Positions 19,575 to 27,013 of a stretch of DNA of 28,714 nucleotides are shown here, piece after piece. The DNA is from Roseateles_C aquae (GTDB lineage: Bacteria; Pseudomonadota; Gammaproteobacteria; Burkholderiales; Burkholderiaceae_C), in contig NZ_JAVXZY010000016.1 of assembly GCF_032337115.1 (NCBI RefSeq), forward strand, positions 1 through 28,714, read 5' to 3'. How positions within the stretch are numbered: the first letter of the stretch is position 1; every line of letters starts with the position of its first letter. Under the pieces are notes generated by a model that had not been told where the DNA came from, ran no database searches, and saw only the letters and a program-made list of their open reading frames with translations. The position numbers and the translations under genes were made by a program.

Positions 19575-20105
19575 ATGATCAAGACACTGTTCAGCTGCGC
19601 CCTGCTGCTCACTTCGCTCAGCAGCGCGTTGGCGCAAACCCCAGGCGCCACGCCAGCTGCCGCCGCCGGCAAGCCCGCTGATGTCATTCGCCACCGACCG
19701 GCCGGTTCGACCTTCCCGATCGCCAGCGCCGTCGAGGTGCCCGCCGGGCGCACGCTGGTGTTCCTGAGCGGCGCGGTGCCGCCCGTCGTTGACGACAAGG
19801 CCGAGCGCGGCAGCCTGGCCGCCTATGGCGATACCCGCACCCAGACCCGCGGCGTGCTCGCCGCCATCGAACGCTCGCTGAAAGGCCTGGGCCTCGGCAT
19901 GGGCGATGTGGTCAAGATGCAGGTCTTTCTGGTCGGCGACCCGGCGCTGGGCGGCAAGATGGATTTCGACGGCTTCATGGCCGCCTACCGCGAGCAGTTC
20001 GGCGGCGCCACCCAGCCCAATCTGCCGGCCCGCTCGGTGATGCAGGTGGCCGGCCTGGTGGCGCCGGGCTGGCTGGTCGAGATCGAAGTCACCGCGGTGC
20101 GCTGA
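19575..20105 (+). CDS. Exported RidA/YjgF-family imine deaminase
   Basis: This 176-aa protein begins with a clear Sec signal peptide, MIKTLFSCALLLTSLSSALA, cut before QT; most RidA proteins are about 130 aa and cytoplasmic. The core has LVFLSGAVPP at 61-70, DTRTQTRGVLAAIERSLKGLG in the middle, and NLPARSVMQVAGL with Arg153, the residue that in RidA binds the substrate carboxylate, followed by LVEIEVTAV. RidA hydrolyses reactive enamines and imines to ketones and ammonia. Seventeen nt separate it from the cytochrome gene. Export of RidA fits clearing imine made outside the cytoplasm by the flavin enzyme. Confidence 0.88.
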   Translation: MIKTLFSCALLLTSLSSALAQTPGATPAAAAGKPADVIRHRPAGSTFPIASAVEVPAGRTLVFLSGAVPPVVDDKAERGSLAAYGDTRTQTRGVLAAIERSLKGLGLGMGDVVKMQVFLVGDPALGGKMDFDGFMAAYREQFGGATQPNLPARSVMQVAGLVAPGWLVEIEVTAVR

Positions 20106-20122
20106 CCCATGGAGCGTCTTGC

Positions 20123-20578
20123 ATGAGCAGCTTCCACACCGCGCGCGAGTTCGCGTTTTCAGCGAGCCAGGTCTACGCCGCCTTCGCCGCGCCCGAACGG
20201 CTGGCCCGTTGGTGGGGCCCGGCCGGCTTCAGCAATCGCTTCGAGCACTGTGAATTTGTCCCCGGCGGGCGCTGGCGGTTCGTGATGATCGGGCCGGATG
20301 GGCACGAGTACCCGAACGAGAGCCGCTTTGCCGAGCTGATCACGAACGAGCTGATCGTCATCGACCATGTCGTGGCCCCGATGTTTCGGCTCACGGTGCG
20401 GCTGACGGCCTTGCCCGACGACCCGGGCCACTGCCGGCTCGACTGGGAACAGGCCTTTGCCGACGCGGCCGTGGCCGAGCAGGTGCGCCACATCGTCGTG
20501 CCGGCCAATGAGCAGAACCTCGACCGGCTGGGCGCCGAGCTGGCGCGCGGCCTCAATCAAGGCCTGCAAACTGATTGA
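20123..20578 (+). CDS. AHSA1/SRPBCC-family protein
   Basis: The product is 151 aa from ATG 20123, with GGAG 8 nt upstream. It has the AHSA1/Aha1-type helix-grip pattern: TAREFAFSASQVYAAFAAPERLARWWGPAGFSN at the start, then FVPGGRWRFVMIGPDGHEY, and the C-terminal long helix ending in LGAELARGL. This fold binds hydrophobic ligands; these small stand-alone members have no fixed function. No signal peptide is seen, unlike the three genes before it. The gap to RidA is only 17 nt, so it may share the transcript. Confidence 0.85.
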   Translation: MSSFHTAREFAFSASQVYAAFAAPERLARWWGPAGFSNRFEHCEFVPGGRWRFVMIGPDGHEYPNESRFAELITNELIVIDHVVAPMFRLTVRLTALPDDPGHCRLDWEQAFADAAVAEQVRHIVVPANEQNLDRLGAELARGLNQGLQTD

Positions 20579-20622
20579 CGGTTTCGCTGGCCTCGCGCCG
20601 GCCGCGGCGGCAATATGGCCGC

Positions 20623-21255
20623 ATGAACACCGCCACCACCGCCGATGCAGGCCCGGCCTCGATCCGGGACCGCCTGCTGCAGGCCGCCAAGACCTGCTTT
20701 CTTGCCGACGACTACCACGCCGTCAGCACCCGCCGGATCGCTGATCTGGCGGGCGCCAATCAATCGATGATCCGCTATTACTTCGGCAGCAAGGAGGGGC
20801 TGTACGAAGAAATGCTGCGCAGCACCCTGCAGCCCCTGCTCGACGTGCTGGACAGCGAGATGCTCGCCACGCCGGCCGGCTTTGCCGACTACCTGCGCCT
20901 GTACTACCGCACCATGCTGGGCGCGCCGGAGTTCCCGCGGCTGATCATCAAGGTGCTGGCGCTGCGCGCCGGCCCGGGGCGGCGTTTCATCCAGCAGTTG
21001 CTGGAGCGCGGCCGCAGCCGTGGCGCCCAGCGCGTCGAACAGCTGAAGGCCGAGGGGCAGGCCGCCGCCACGCTTGATCCCGACGTGCTGCGCATGAGTT
21101 TCGTCAGCCTGGCGATGACGCCGCTGCTGCTCAAGGAGGTGTTCGAGGAACAGATGGAGCGCGAGATGGACGCGAGCTTCCTCGACACGCTGGCGCAATT
21201 CAACGGCCAGCTGATCAGCGCCGGCCTGGCCGCGCTGCGGCAGGAGGCGGCATGA
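20623..21255 (+). CDS. TetR/AcrR-family transcriptional regulator
   Basis: The product is 210 aa from ATG 20623. The N-terminal helix-turn-helix lies at about 12-60: RDRLLQAAKTCFLADDYHAVSTRRIADLAGANQSMIRYYFGSKEGLYEEM is the standard TetR sequence split over those positions. The C-terminal ligand domain is all helical. No Shine-Dalgarno is seen; AATATGGCCGC comes directly before the ATG, a possible -10 with very short leader. The stop overlaps the methyltransferase start (ATGA), so the regulator and the enzyme are coupled, and the enzyme is the likely target. Confidence 0.9.
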   Translation: MNTATTADAGPASIRDRLLQAAKTCFLADDYHAVSTRRIADLAGANQSMIRYYFGSKEGLYEEMLRSTLQPLLDVLDSEMLATPAGFADYLRLYYRTMLGAPEFPRLIIKVLALRAGPGRRFIQQLLERGRSRGAQRVEQLKAEGQAAATLDPDVLRMSFVSLAMTPLLLKEVFEEQMEREMDASFLDTLAQFNGQLISAGLAALRQEAA

Positions 21256-22376
21256 GCAGCTTGCAGAAACAGAGCCTGCAGGCGTGGGCCTTTGGCTGGG
21301 CCGCGGCACTGGCCAATCGCCTGCAGCGCCTGCCCAATCGGCTGGCCCCGCCGCCGTTCCGGCTGATCCAGATCGGCTCGGCCTTCTGGCAATCGCGGGC
21401 CCTGCATGCCGCGGCCGAGCTGGATATCGCCACCCTGCTGGGCGAGCAGACGCTTGCCATCGACACCCTGGCCGAGCGCGCCGGCGCGCAAGCCGACGGC
21501 CTGCAGCGCCTGCTGCGTTTCCTCGCCGCGATCGGCATTTTCGAGCTGGTGGCGCCGGGCCAGGTGCGCAACAACCGGCTGTCGCAGCCGCTGCGCCGCG
21601 ATCGGCCCGGCAGCGTGCGCAGCATGGTGCTGATGCACAACTCGCCGGCCATGAGCCGCCCCTGGTACGAATCGCTCAGCGCCAGCCTGCGTGACGGCAG
21701 CGTGCCCTTCGAGCGCTGCCATGGCCAGTCGCTCTACAGCCATATGGACGCCAAGCCCGAGATGGCGGCGCTGTTCGCGCGCGCGATGGACGAGGTCGAG
21801 GCGCTCAGCGGCGACAGCTTTGCCACCGCCTTCGACTGGTCGAGGTTTCGCCGGCTGATCGATGTCGGTGGCAGCCGCGGCGCCAAATCAGCGGCGATTC
21901 TGCGCCGCCATCCGCAGCTGCAGGCGCTGGTGATCGACCGCCCGGTCGTCGTGCAGCAGGCGCGCGACTGGTGGGCCGCCCAGCCCGGCTCCAGCTGCCG
22001 CGAGCGTCTGCAGTTCGAGCCCGGCGACCTGCTCAGCGGCCCCTTGCCTGGCGCGCGAGACGCCGGCGATGTCTATCTGCTCAGTGCCGTGCTGCATGGC
22101 CTGGACGACGGCGGCGCCGAGGCCTTGCTGCGCCGCCTGGCCCATGCCGTGGGCAGCAGCGGCGCCACCGTGGTGCTGATGGAATTGCTGATGCCCGAGC
22201 AGGGCGGCGACATCAGTGCCTGCAGCTTCGATATGCAGATGCTGATGGGCACCCGCGGACGCATTCGCACGCCCAGCCAATGGCGCTCGCTGCTGGCACG
22301 TGCCGGCATGCAGTGGCAGCAAACGGTACAGCTGGCCTCGTTTGCGCAGATGCTGGTGTTGCGGCCGCAGGCTTGA
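21252..22376 (+). CDS. SAM-dependent O-methyltransferase (family 2, acetylserotonin/hydroxyneurosporene type)
   Basis: This 374-aa protein has an N-terminal dimerisation/winged-helix part (about 45-115: ALHAAAELDIATLLGE, LAERAGAQADGLQRLLRFLAAIGIFE) and a C-terminal Rossmann domain with SAM motif LIDVGGSRGAKS at 202-213. The conserved catalytic His region reads AVLHGLDDGGAEALLRR, and VVLMELLMPEQG precedes the late strand. This class methylates hydroxyl groups on aromatic or carotenoid substrates. The start overlaps the TetR stop by 4 nt. The substrate is not known; the last 40 residues match the family end. Confidence 0.87.
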   Translation: MSSLQKQSLQAWAFGWAAALANRLQRLPNRLAPPPFRLIQIGSAFWQSRALHAAAELDIATLLGEQTLAIDTLAERAGAQADGLQRLLRFLAAIGIFELVAPGQVRNNRLSQPLRRDRPGSVRSMVLMHNSPAMSRPWYESLSASLRDGSVPFERCHGQSLYSHMDAKPEMAALFARAMDEVEALSGDSFATAFDWSRFRRLIDVGGSRGAKSAAILRRHPQLQALVIDRPVVVQQARDWWAAQPGSSCRERLQFEPGDLLSGPLPGARDAGDVYLLSAVLHGLDDGGAEALLRRLAHAVGSSGATVVLMELLMPEQGGDISACSFDMQMLMGTRGRIRTPSQWRSLLARAGMQWQQTVQLASFAQMLVLRPQA

Positions 22377-22405
22377 GGCCAGGCAGTGCTTGCGGGCGGC
22401 CGGGC

Positions 22406-23155
22406 TCAGGGGCGGTTCATCCAGCTGTCGTAGATGCGCTGGGCCGTGCCGTCCTCGACCATGGCCTTGAACACTGCGCCAACGGCATTGGCCTGCGCAT
22501 AGCCAACGCCACGCTTGGAGAAGGCGGCCGTCAAGGGCACGGTGCGCAGCAGGAGCGTATCGCCAAACTGCTCTTCCAGCCGGTTCTTGCGGATGATGGC
22601 ATTGATGGTCGACAGCGAGCCGGCCACCGCCTGCGAATCATGGCCGGCCACCGTCTTGCGGATGCCAGTGCTGTAGTCCAGCACGTAGTCCTTGCGCACC
22701 GTCTCGTCGACGTCAAAGCGCGGGTCTATGCGCAGCCCGCGGGTGGCGCTGGTGATGATCTCGCGCAGGTCTTCGTAGCGCTTGATCGGCACGCCCTTGC
22801 GGGCGCGCACGCCAAATTCCAGCTGCACCAGGGTGACGCCCTTGTCGGCATAGCGGGCGCGGATCTCGCCCCAGGCCATGATGGCGAAATCGACCATGCC
22901 GTTTTCCAGATCCAGCTCGACGCGGGCATAGGGCGTCAGCGTGCGGCGGGTCTTGAAGCTGCTGCGCCGCTCCAGCTCGTCGAGCAGATCGGGCACGATG
23001 CCGACATACTGCACCGGGCTGTTGGCGTCGGGGTTCTTGATCGTCCAGGGGTCGAGCTGGATCATCGCGACCTTGAGCTCCTGAGCGGCGGCAGCCGTCG
23101 ACCACGCCAGCATCAAGGCGAGCAAGCAGCGCAAGCCGCACAGCGGAAAAAACAT
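22406..23155 (-). CDS. Periplasmic solute-binding protein family 3
   Basis: The product is 249 aa from ATG 23155; a TTG at 23197 is in frame but would put a poor segment before the signal. The signal peptide is MFFPLCGLRCLLALMLAWST, cut after AAAA. The mature protein shows QELKVAMIQLDPWTIKN, then YVGIVPDLLDELERRSSFKTRRTLTPYARVELDLENGMVDFAIMAW split in the usual lobe 1 pattern, a lobe 2 with SLSTINAIIRKNRLEEQ, and the C-terminal AVFKAMVEDGTAQRIYDSWM. No transporter genes are adjacent. The ligand is unknown. It converges with the methyltransferase, with a 29-bp gap. Confidence 0.8.
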   Translation of the reverse strand: MFFPLCGLRCLLALMLAWSTAAAAQELKVAMIQLDPWTIKNPDANSPVQYVGIVPDLLDELERRSSFKTRRTLTPYARVELDLENGMVDFAIMAWGEIRARYADKGVTLVQLEFGVRARKGVPIKRYEDLREIITSATRGLRIDPRFDVDETVRKDYVLDYSTGIRKTVAGHDSQAVAGSLSTINAIIRKNRLEEQFGDTLLLRTVPLTAAFSKRGVGYAQANAVGAVFKAMVEDGTAQRIYDSWMNRP

Positions 23156-23244
23156 CGCGAACACTTGGCTATACCTGGCTACAACTAACAAGCTCAAGCG
23201 CTACCGCTGCGCCTGGCAAGACAGCATCTTAGTCGCGGGAAGGC

Positions 23245-24054
23245 TCAAGGTTTCAGCGGCAGGGCACGCAGGTACTCATGCAGCTGACGGGTGATGCGCT
23301 CACGCTCGGCCAGCGGCAGGCTGTCGGGCAAGGCCGGCATTGCCGTGCCGGGGCGCAGCGATTGCGGGCTGATCAACCACTGGCGCCAGCTCGGCGCGTC
23401 CAGCAGCCGGGCCCGCTCGGCCAGGTTCAGCGGCATCTTGTCGCCGCCATAGCCATTGATCTGGTGGCAGCTCAGGCAGTACTGCTGGGCCAGCGCGGCC
23501 TGGGCCTTGAAATCGCCCACCAGGCCTGGCGGCAGCAAGGCGGTGCGGCTGGACGGCGTCAGGCGCAGCTGCGCGACCTGGTAGGGCCAGACGCTGCCGC
23601 CTTCCTTGATCAGCTCGGGATGACCGACGTTGTCCCAGACCAGATAGAAGGGCCCCAGCGGCACCGCCTTTTCCTGCTGGGCCAGGTTGTCGACCTCAAA
23701 GGGGCCGCCATCGGCGCGGGCAAACACCAGCCATGCCTTGTAGCGGGCGAAGCGCTGCGTTGGCACCCGCGAGACATAGCCGTCCAGCGCGCGGAACTCG
23801 ATCTCGGTATCGGCCGACAGCCAGCCCTTGCCCAGCAGCTGATCCAGCAGCGCCCGCGCCGGGTAGCCACGGTAGCTGCGCCGCACCGGCTTGCCGGCCT
23901 TGCTCAGATGCGGCTCGACGACGGTGACCTGCTCCTCCTTCAGCGTCGCGGCCAGCTCGGTCGGCGTGGGCAGCGGCGCCGCCGGTACGGGTCGAGCTCC
24001 GAAACCAAGCAGCAGCACAGACAGGGACAAAGCGGCAAGACGCAATGAGTTCAT
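23245..24054 (-). CDS. Exported cytochrome c with N-terminal extra domain
   Basis: The product is 269 aa from ATG 24054 (GAGG 5 nt upstream); the frame beyond 24054 runs into repeats and is not coding. The signal peptide ends near PVPAA (22-26). Residues 30-175 form a domain with HLSKAGKPVRRSYRGYPARALL, LDGYVSRVPTQRFARY and PFYLVWDNVGHPEL, which resembles the fold of oxidoreductase molybdopterin-binding-like proteins but lacks an obvious cofactor Cys; I am not sure of this relation. The C-terminal cytochrome c has CLSCH (Cys193, Cys196, His197) and likely axial Met239 in GTAMPALP. The partner is unknown. Confidence 0.8.
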   Translation of the reverse strand: MNSLRLAALSLSVLLLGFGARPVPAAPLPTPTELAATLKEEQVTVVEPHLSKAGKPVRRSYRGYPARALLDQLLGKGWLSADTEIEFRALDGYVSRVPTQRFARYKAWLVFARADGGPFEVDNLAQQEKAVPLGPFYLVWDNVGHPELIKEGGSVWPYQVAQLRLTPSSRTALLPPGLVGDFKAQAALAQQYCLSCHQINGYGGDKMPLNLAERARLLDAPSWRQWLISPQSLRPGTAMPALPDSLPLAERERITRQLHEYLRALPLKP

Positions 24055-24081
24055 GAAAACCTCGAAAACAATACGGAATCC

Positions 24082-24167
24082 ACCACAGAGCCACTGAGAC
24101 ACAGAGGAAAACGCCGCAGCGCTTCGTGTCCTCTGTGATTCCCTCTGTGTCTCAGTGACTCTGTGGT
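24082..24167. repeat. Short inverted repeat, 26-bp arms
   Basis: Arms at 24082-24107 and 24142-24167 are complementary at 25 of 26 bases (core CACTGAGACACAGAGG) with a 34-bp loop. The CACAGAG-type motif recurs in intergenic regions of many bacteria. It lies just upstream of the cytochrome gene and may form a hairpin in RNA or be a dispersed repeat. Confidence 0.75.
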
Positions 24168-24184
24168 TTGTTCTGGTTGATTCA

Positions 24185-24468
24185 CTAGGGCCTGTTAACA
24201 CTACGTCTGCCTGATGCGTTGCCACACCAATCGCCGTGAACGAGGCGCCCAAGCTTTCAATGAGCGAAGCCGGGGCCATTCCCCCGGCGAGGCTTTGCAA
24301 CGACGTGCACGGCGATTTGTGTGGCAACCCTCCGGGAGAGGGGCTCCAAGGGCCCCACTCGATGTTGAACTCCTAGCCCAGGCGGCCAGCCTGGGCGTCG
24401 TCGTCCGCCTAGATTGGGGCCCTTGGAGCCCCTCTCGCACAGGCAGACGTAGTGTTAACAGGCCCTAG
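24185..24468. mobile_element. MITE-like element with perfect terminal inverted repeats and nested hairpins
   Basis: Bases 24185-24213 and 24440-24468 are perfect inverted copies (29 bp), beginning CTAGGGCCTGTTAACACTAC on each outer side. The outermost CTAG is itself palindromic and may be a target duplication, which leaves a 276-bp element (24189-24464) with 25-bp ends. Inside are a 21-bp inverted pair (24218-24238 with 24308-24328, one mismatch) and a perfect 22-bp pair (24336-24357 with 24415-24436), each enclosing a further stem (24269-24275/24282-24288 and 24376-24383/24389-24396). No transposase is encoded. It is a non-autonomous element, probably mobilised by an IS5- or IS630-type transposase elsewhere. 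Confidence 0.75.
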
Positions 24469-24484
24469 AGCCAAATGAAAACGG

Positions 24485-26905
24485 CTAGCGCGGGTTCAGC
24501 AGCAGCGTGCTGCGGGTATGCGCGGCCACATCGGCCTCGTCAAGCCATTGGCCGCGGAAGCGCCCCTCGACATGGGCGCGGGCTTGATCCTTGTAATGCG
24601 CATCGCCCCAGACGCCGCTCTGGCCGACCGGGTTGCTGCCCTGGGCCTGGCCGGGGGCGGCGAAGTCAATGGTGCGCCGGGTCGAGGGCCCGTAGACCAC
24701 CTCCCAGGGCGCCGGCCCGATGCGCTGCGCCAGATTGTTAGGCACCTCATTGGCGCCAGGTGCCGGCAGCGGGCCGATGTTGAAGATCTGATCCAGCGGT
24801 TTCTGCTGGCCCAGCGGGTGCTTGTGCGTCAGCGTGTGGGCATCGCCCCAGCGCCAGCGGCCGGCGTCCTGGCCCAGCGTGGCGCGCAGATGCTTGAGCG
24901 CGGCCGTCCAGGCCAGCTTGACGATATCGGCCTCGGTTTCGCGCTGCGGCGTGGCGCGCTTGTCCCACCAGGGCGAGTTGGCGTCGGCAAACAGATGGGG
25001 CAGCGCCTGGTCCAGCGCGCGGGTGCGTGTCAGGCTCTCGAACAGCTTGGCGTCCATCTTGTCGCCCAGCGCCTCGCGCACCAGCTCATAGACCAGCTGA
25101 TGGAAGAGCACCGGCGCGCGGTCGTCGAGCTGGTGGCGGCCCTGCCACTGTGCCAGCTCGGCCACCAGCGCCTGGTCCTCCTCGCCCTGCGCAGCCTGGC
25201 GCAGCAGCGGCAGCAGCGGTTTCAACATGCGCGGGCCATAGCCGGTCTGCACATCGAGCTGCAGCTGCTGCGAGGCCGCCATATTCCAGCGCTTGCCGTC
25301 CTGGCGCAGCGCTTCGTCCAGGCGCTGGGCGCGGTCCCAGAGGTTGTAATAGCCCGGCACATCGCCGGCCGGCTGGTGATTGGCCGACATGATGTAGCCG
25401 CGCGCCGGGTTCTCCTCCTGCGGGTTGGCGCTGAAGGGCAGGAAGCCCAGCTTGTCGGACTCGGGCTTGCTGCCATCGAGGATGAAGCTGGGGTTCACGC
25501 CGGCCGGGCGCTGCGGCAGCCGTGCGGCGGCCCACCAGCCGATATCACCACCGGCATTGGCCCAGACGATGTTCAGCCCCGGCGCATGGATCATGCTGGC
25601 CGCCTCGCGGGCCTTGGCCAGGGTGTCGGCCCGGGCCAGGCGGTAGAAGGCGTCCAGCGCCGGGTTCTCGGTTTCCAGAAAGGCCCACCACATGGCAATC
25701 GGCTTGTCGTAGCGGGCGCCGGGAATCGCGTCGTTGATGATGGGGCCGTGCGGCGAGCGGCGCAGCTTGAGCACAACATCGGCCGCGCCCTTGACCTTGA
25801 TGGTTTCCTCACGCGTCTGCAGCGGCTGCCACTGGCCCTGGACAAAGACCTGATCGGGATGGGCCGCATCGGTCTGCTCGGCGATCAGATCGATATCGTC
25901 GTTCTGGAACATCGTCAGGCTCCAGCCGGCCTGATGGTTATGGCCCAGCAACGCCATCGGATTGAGCACCTGGTGGTGGCCGTAGAGCTCGAAGCCCGGC
26001 GCCTTCAGATGGGCCTCCCACCACACCGCCGGCGCCGAGAAGGCGATATGCGGGTCGCCCGACAGCAGCGGCTTGCCACTCTGGCTGCGCCCGCCGCTGA
26101 TCGCCCAGGCATTGCTGCCTTCGTACAGCGGCAGGCCGGCCTGCTCCAGCGCCTGCTGGCTGATCTGCGCCAGCTGGGCCAGATGCTGCCAGTCGCGGCT
26201 CTGCAGGCCCACGCTCGGCGCTGCGTCGCTCTCGCCGGCACGCCGCACCGCGCCGCCGGGGCGGTTCTGCAGATCGAAGATCTTCAGGTACTCGGGGCCG
26301 AGCTGGTCGCGGACATAGGTCAGCGCCGGCTCGGTGCGAAAGGCGGCGGCAAAGCTGTAGGCCATATAGCCGGCCACGGCCATGGTGTCCTCGGTCGTGA
26401 AGGGCCGTTTCTTGATGCCGAGGATGTCGAACTCCAGCGGCGCCGGTCGCGTCGCCTGGTACTCGTTGACGCCGTCCAGATAGGCCTGCAGCGCTTCCCA
26501 GGCCGGTCCGGGCGGCACGATGCCCTGGGTCTGGCGCTTCACATAGGCCGTCGCATGCTCGCGCAGGCCCAGGGTGCGGAACAAGCGGTCGGTGTCGAGC
26601 AGCTTGGGGCCCAGCACCTCGGCCAGCTCGCCACGGGCCAGCCGGCGCACCATCTCCATCTGGAACAGCCGGTCCTGTGCGTGCAGGTAGCCGAGTGCTC
26701 GATAGAGATCACGTTCGTGCTGCGCCTGCAGATGGGGCACGCCGACCTCGTCCCAACGCACCTGCACCGGCGCCGAGAGGCCGCTCAGCGCCAGCGCGCC
26801 GCTGCGCTCGGGCAGCTTGGATCGCACATGCCAGGTGGCCGCTGCGCCACCAAGCACCAGGGCCGCCGCGACGCCGAGGGCCAGGGTTTTGACTGCTTTG
26901 TTCAT
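24485..26905 (-). CDS. Penicillin acylase family Ntn hydrolase
   Basis: This 806-aa protein starts with MNKAVKTLALGVAAALVLGG, a signal or membrane anchor. The alpha chain has VRWDEVGVPHLQAQHERDLYRALGYLHAQDRLFQME split across 50-84, typical of the family. The spacer ends at the autocatalytic Gly-Ser in YEGSNAWAI, which makes Ser264 the N-terminal nucleophile of the beta chain; SGDPHIAF and the oxyanion and Asn regions (MSANHQPAG) follow. Family members cleave side-chain amides: penicillins, N-acyl-homoserine lactones, or acyl peptides as PvdQ does. The substrate cannot be read from sequence. It lies 108 bp after the receiver gene on the same strand. Confidence 0.88.
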   Translation of the reverse strand: MNKAVKTLALGVAAALVLGGAAATWHVRSKLPERSGALALSGLSAPVQVRWDEVGVPHLQAQHERDLYRALGYLHAQDRLFQMEMVRRLARGELAEVLGPKLLDTDRLFRTLGLREHATAYVKRQTQGIVPPGPAWEALQAYLDGVNEYQATRPAPLEFDILGIKKRPFTTEDTMAVAGYMAYSFAAAFRTEPALTYVRDQLGPEYLKIFDLQNRPGGAVRRAGESDAAPSVGLQSRDWQHLAQLAQISQQALEQAGLPLYEGSNAWAISGGRSQSGKPLLSGDPHIAFSAPAVWWEAHLKAPGFELYGHHQVLNPMALLGHNHQAGWSLTMFQNDDIDLIAEQTDAAHPDQVFVQGQWQPLQTREETIKVKGAADVVLKLRRSPHGPIINDAIPGARYDKPIAMWWAFLETENPALDAFYRLARADTLAKAREAASMIHAPGLNIVWANAGGDIGWWAAARLPQRPAGVNPSFILDGSKPESDKLGFLPFSANPQEENPARGYIMSANHQPAGDVPGYYNLWDRAQRLDEALRQDGKRWNMAASQQLQLDVQTGYGPRMLKPLLPLLRQAAQGEEDQALVAELAQWQGRHQLDDRAPVLFHQLVYELVREALGDKMDAKLFESLTRTRALDQALPHLFADANSPWWDKRATPQRETEADIVKLAWTAALKHLRATLGQDAGRWRWGDAHTLTHKHPLGQQKPLDQIFNIGPLPAPGANEVPNNLAQRIGPAPWEVVYGPSTRRTIDFAAPGQAQGSNPVGQSGVWGDAHYKDQARAHVEGRFRGQWLDEADVAAHTRSTLLLNPR

Positions 26906-27013
26906 GGGCCGATTGCAGCACAGCCAGCGGTGCCATGGGGCGCGGGATTCACCGCAGCTACGGGCATCGCCCCGCCGAGCGTCGCCGCGCAGCGCCCGGC
27001 CACGCCAGAACGA

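Noticed and set aside
22377..22405. Bidirectional terminator in the convergent gap
   Set aside because: The 29 bp are GC-rich but show no stable stem with flanking T/A runs.
24055..24327. N-terminal extension of the cytochrome gene to 24327
   Set aside because: The open frame runs through the inverted repeat and into the MITE; ATG 24054 with GAGG and a signal peptide is the proper start.
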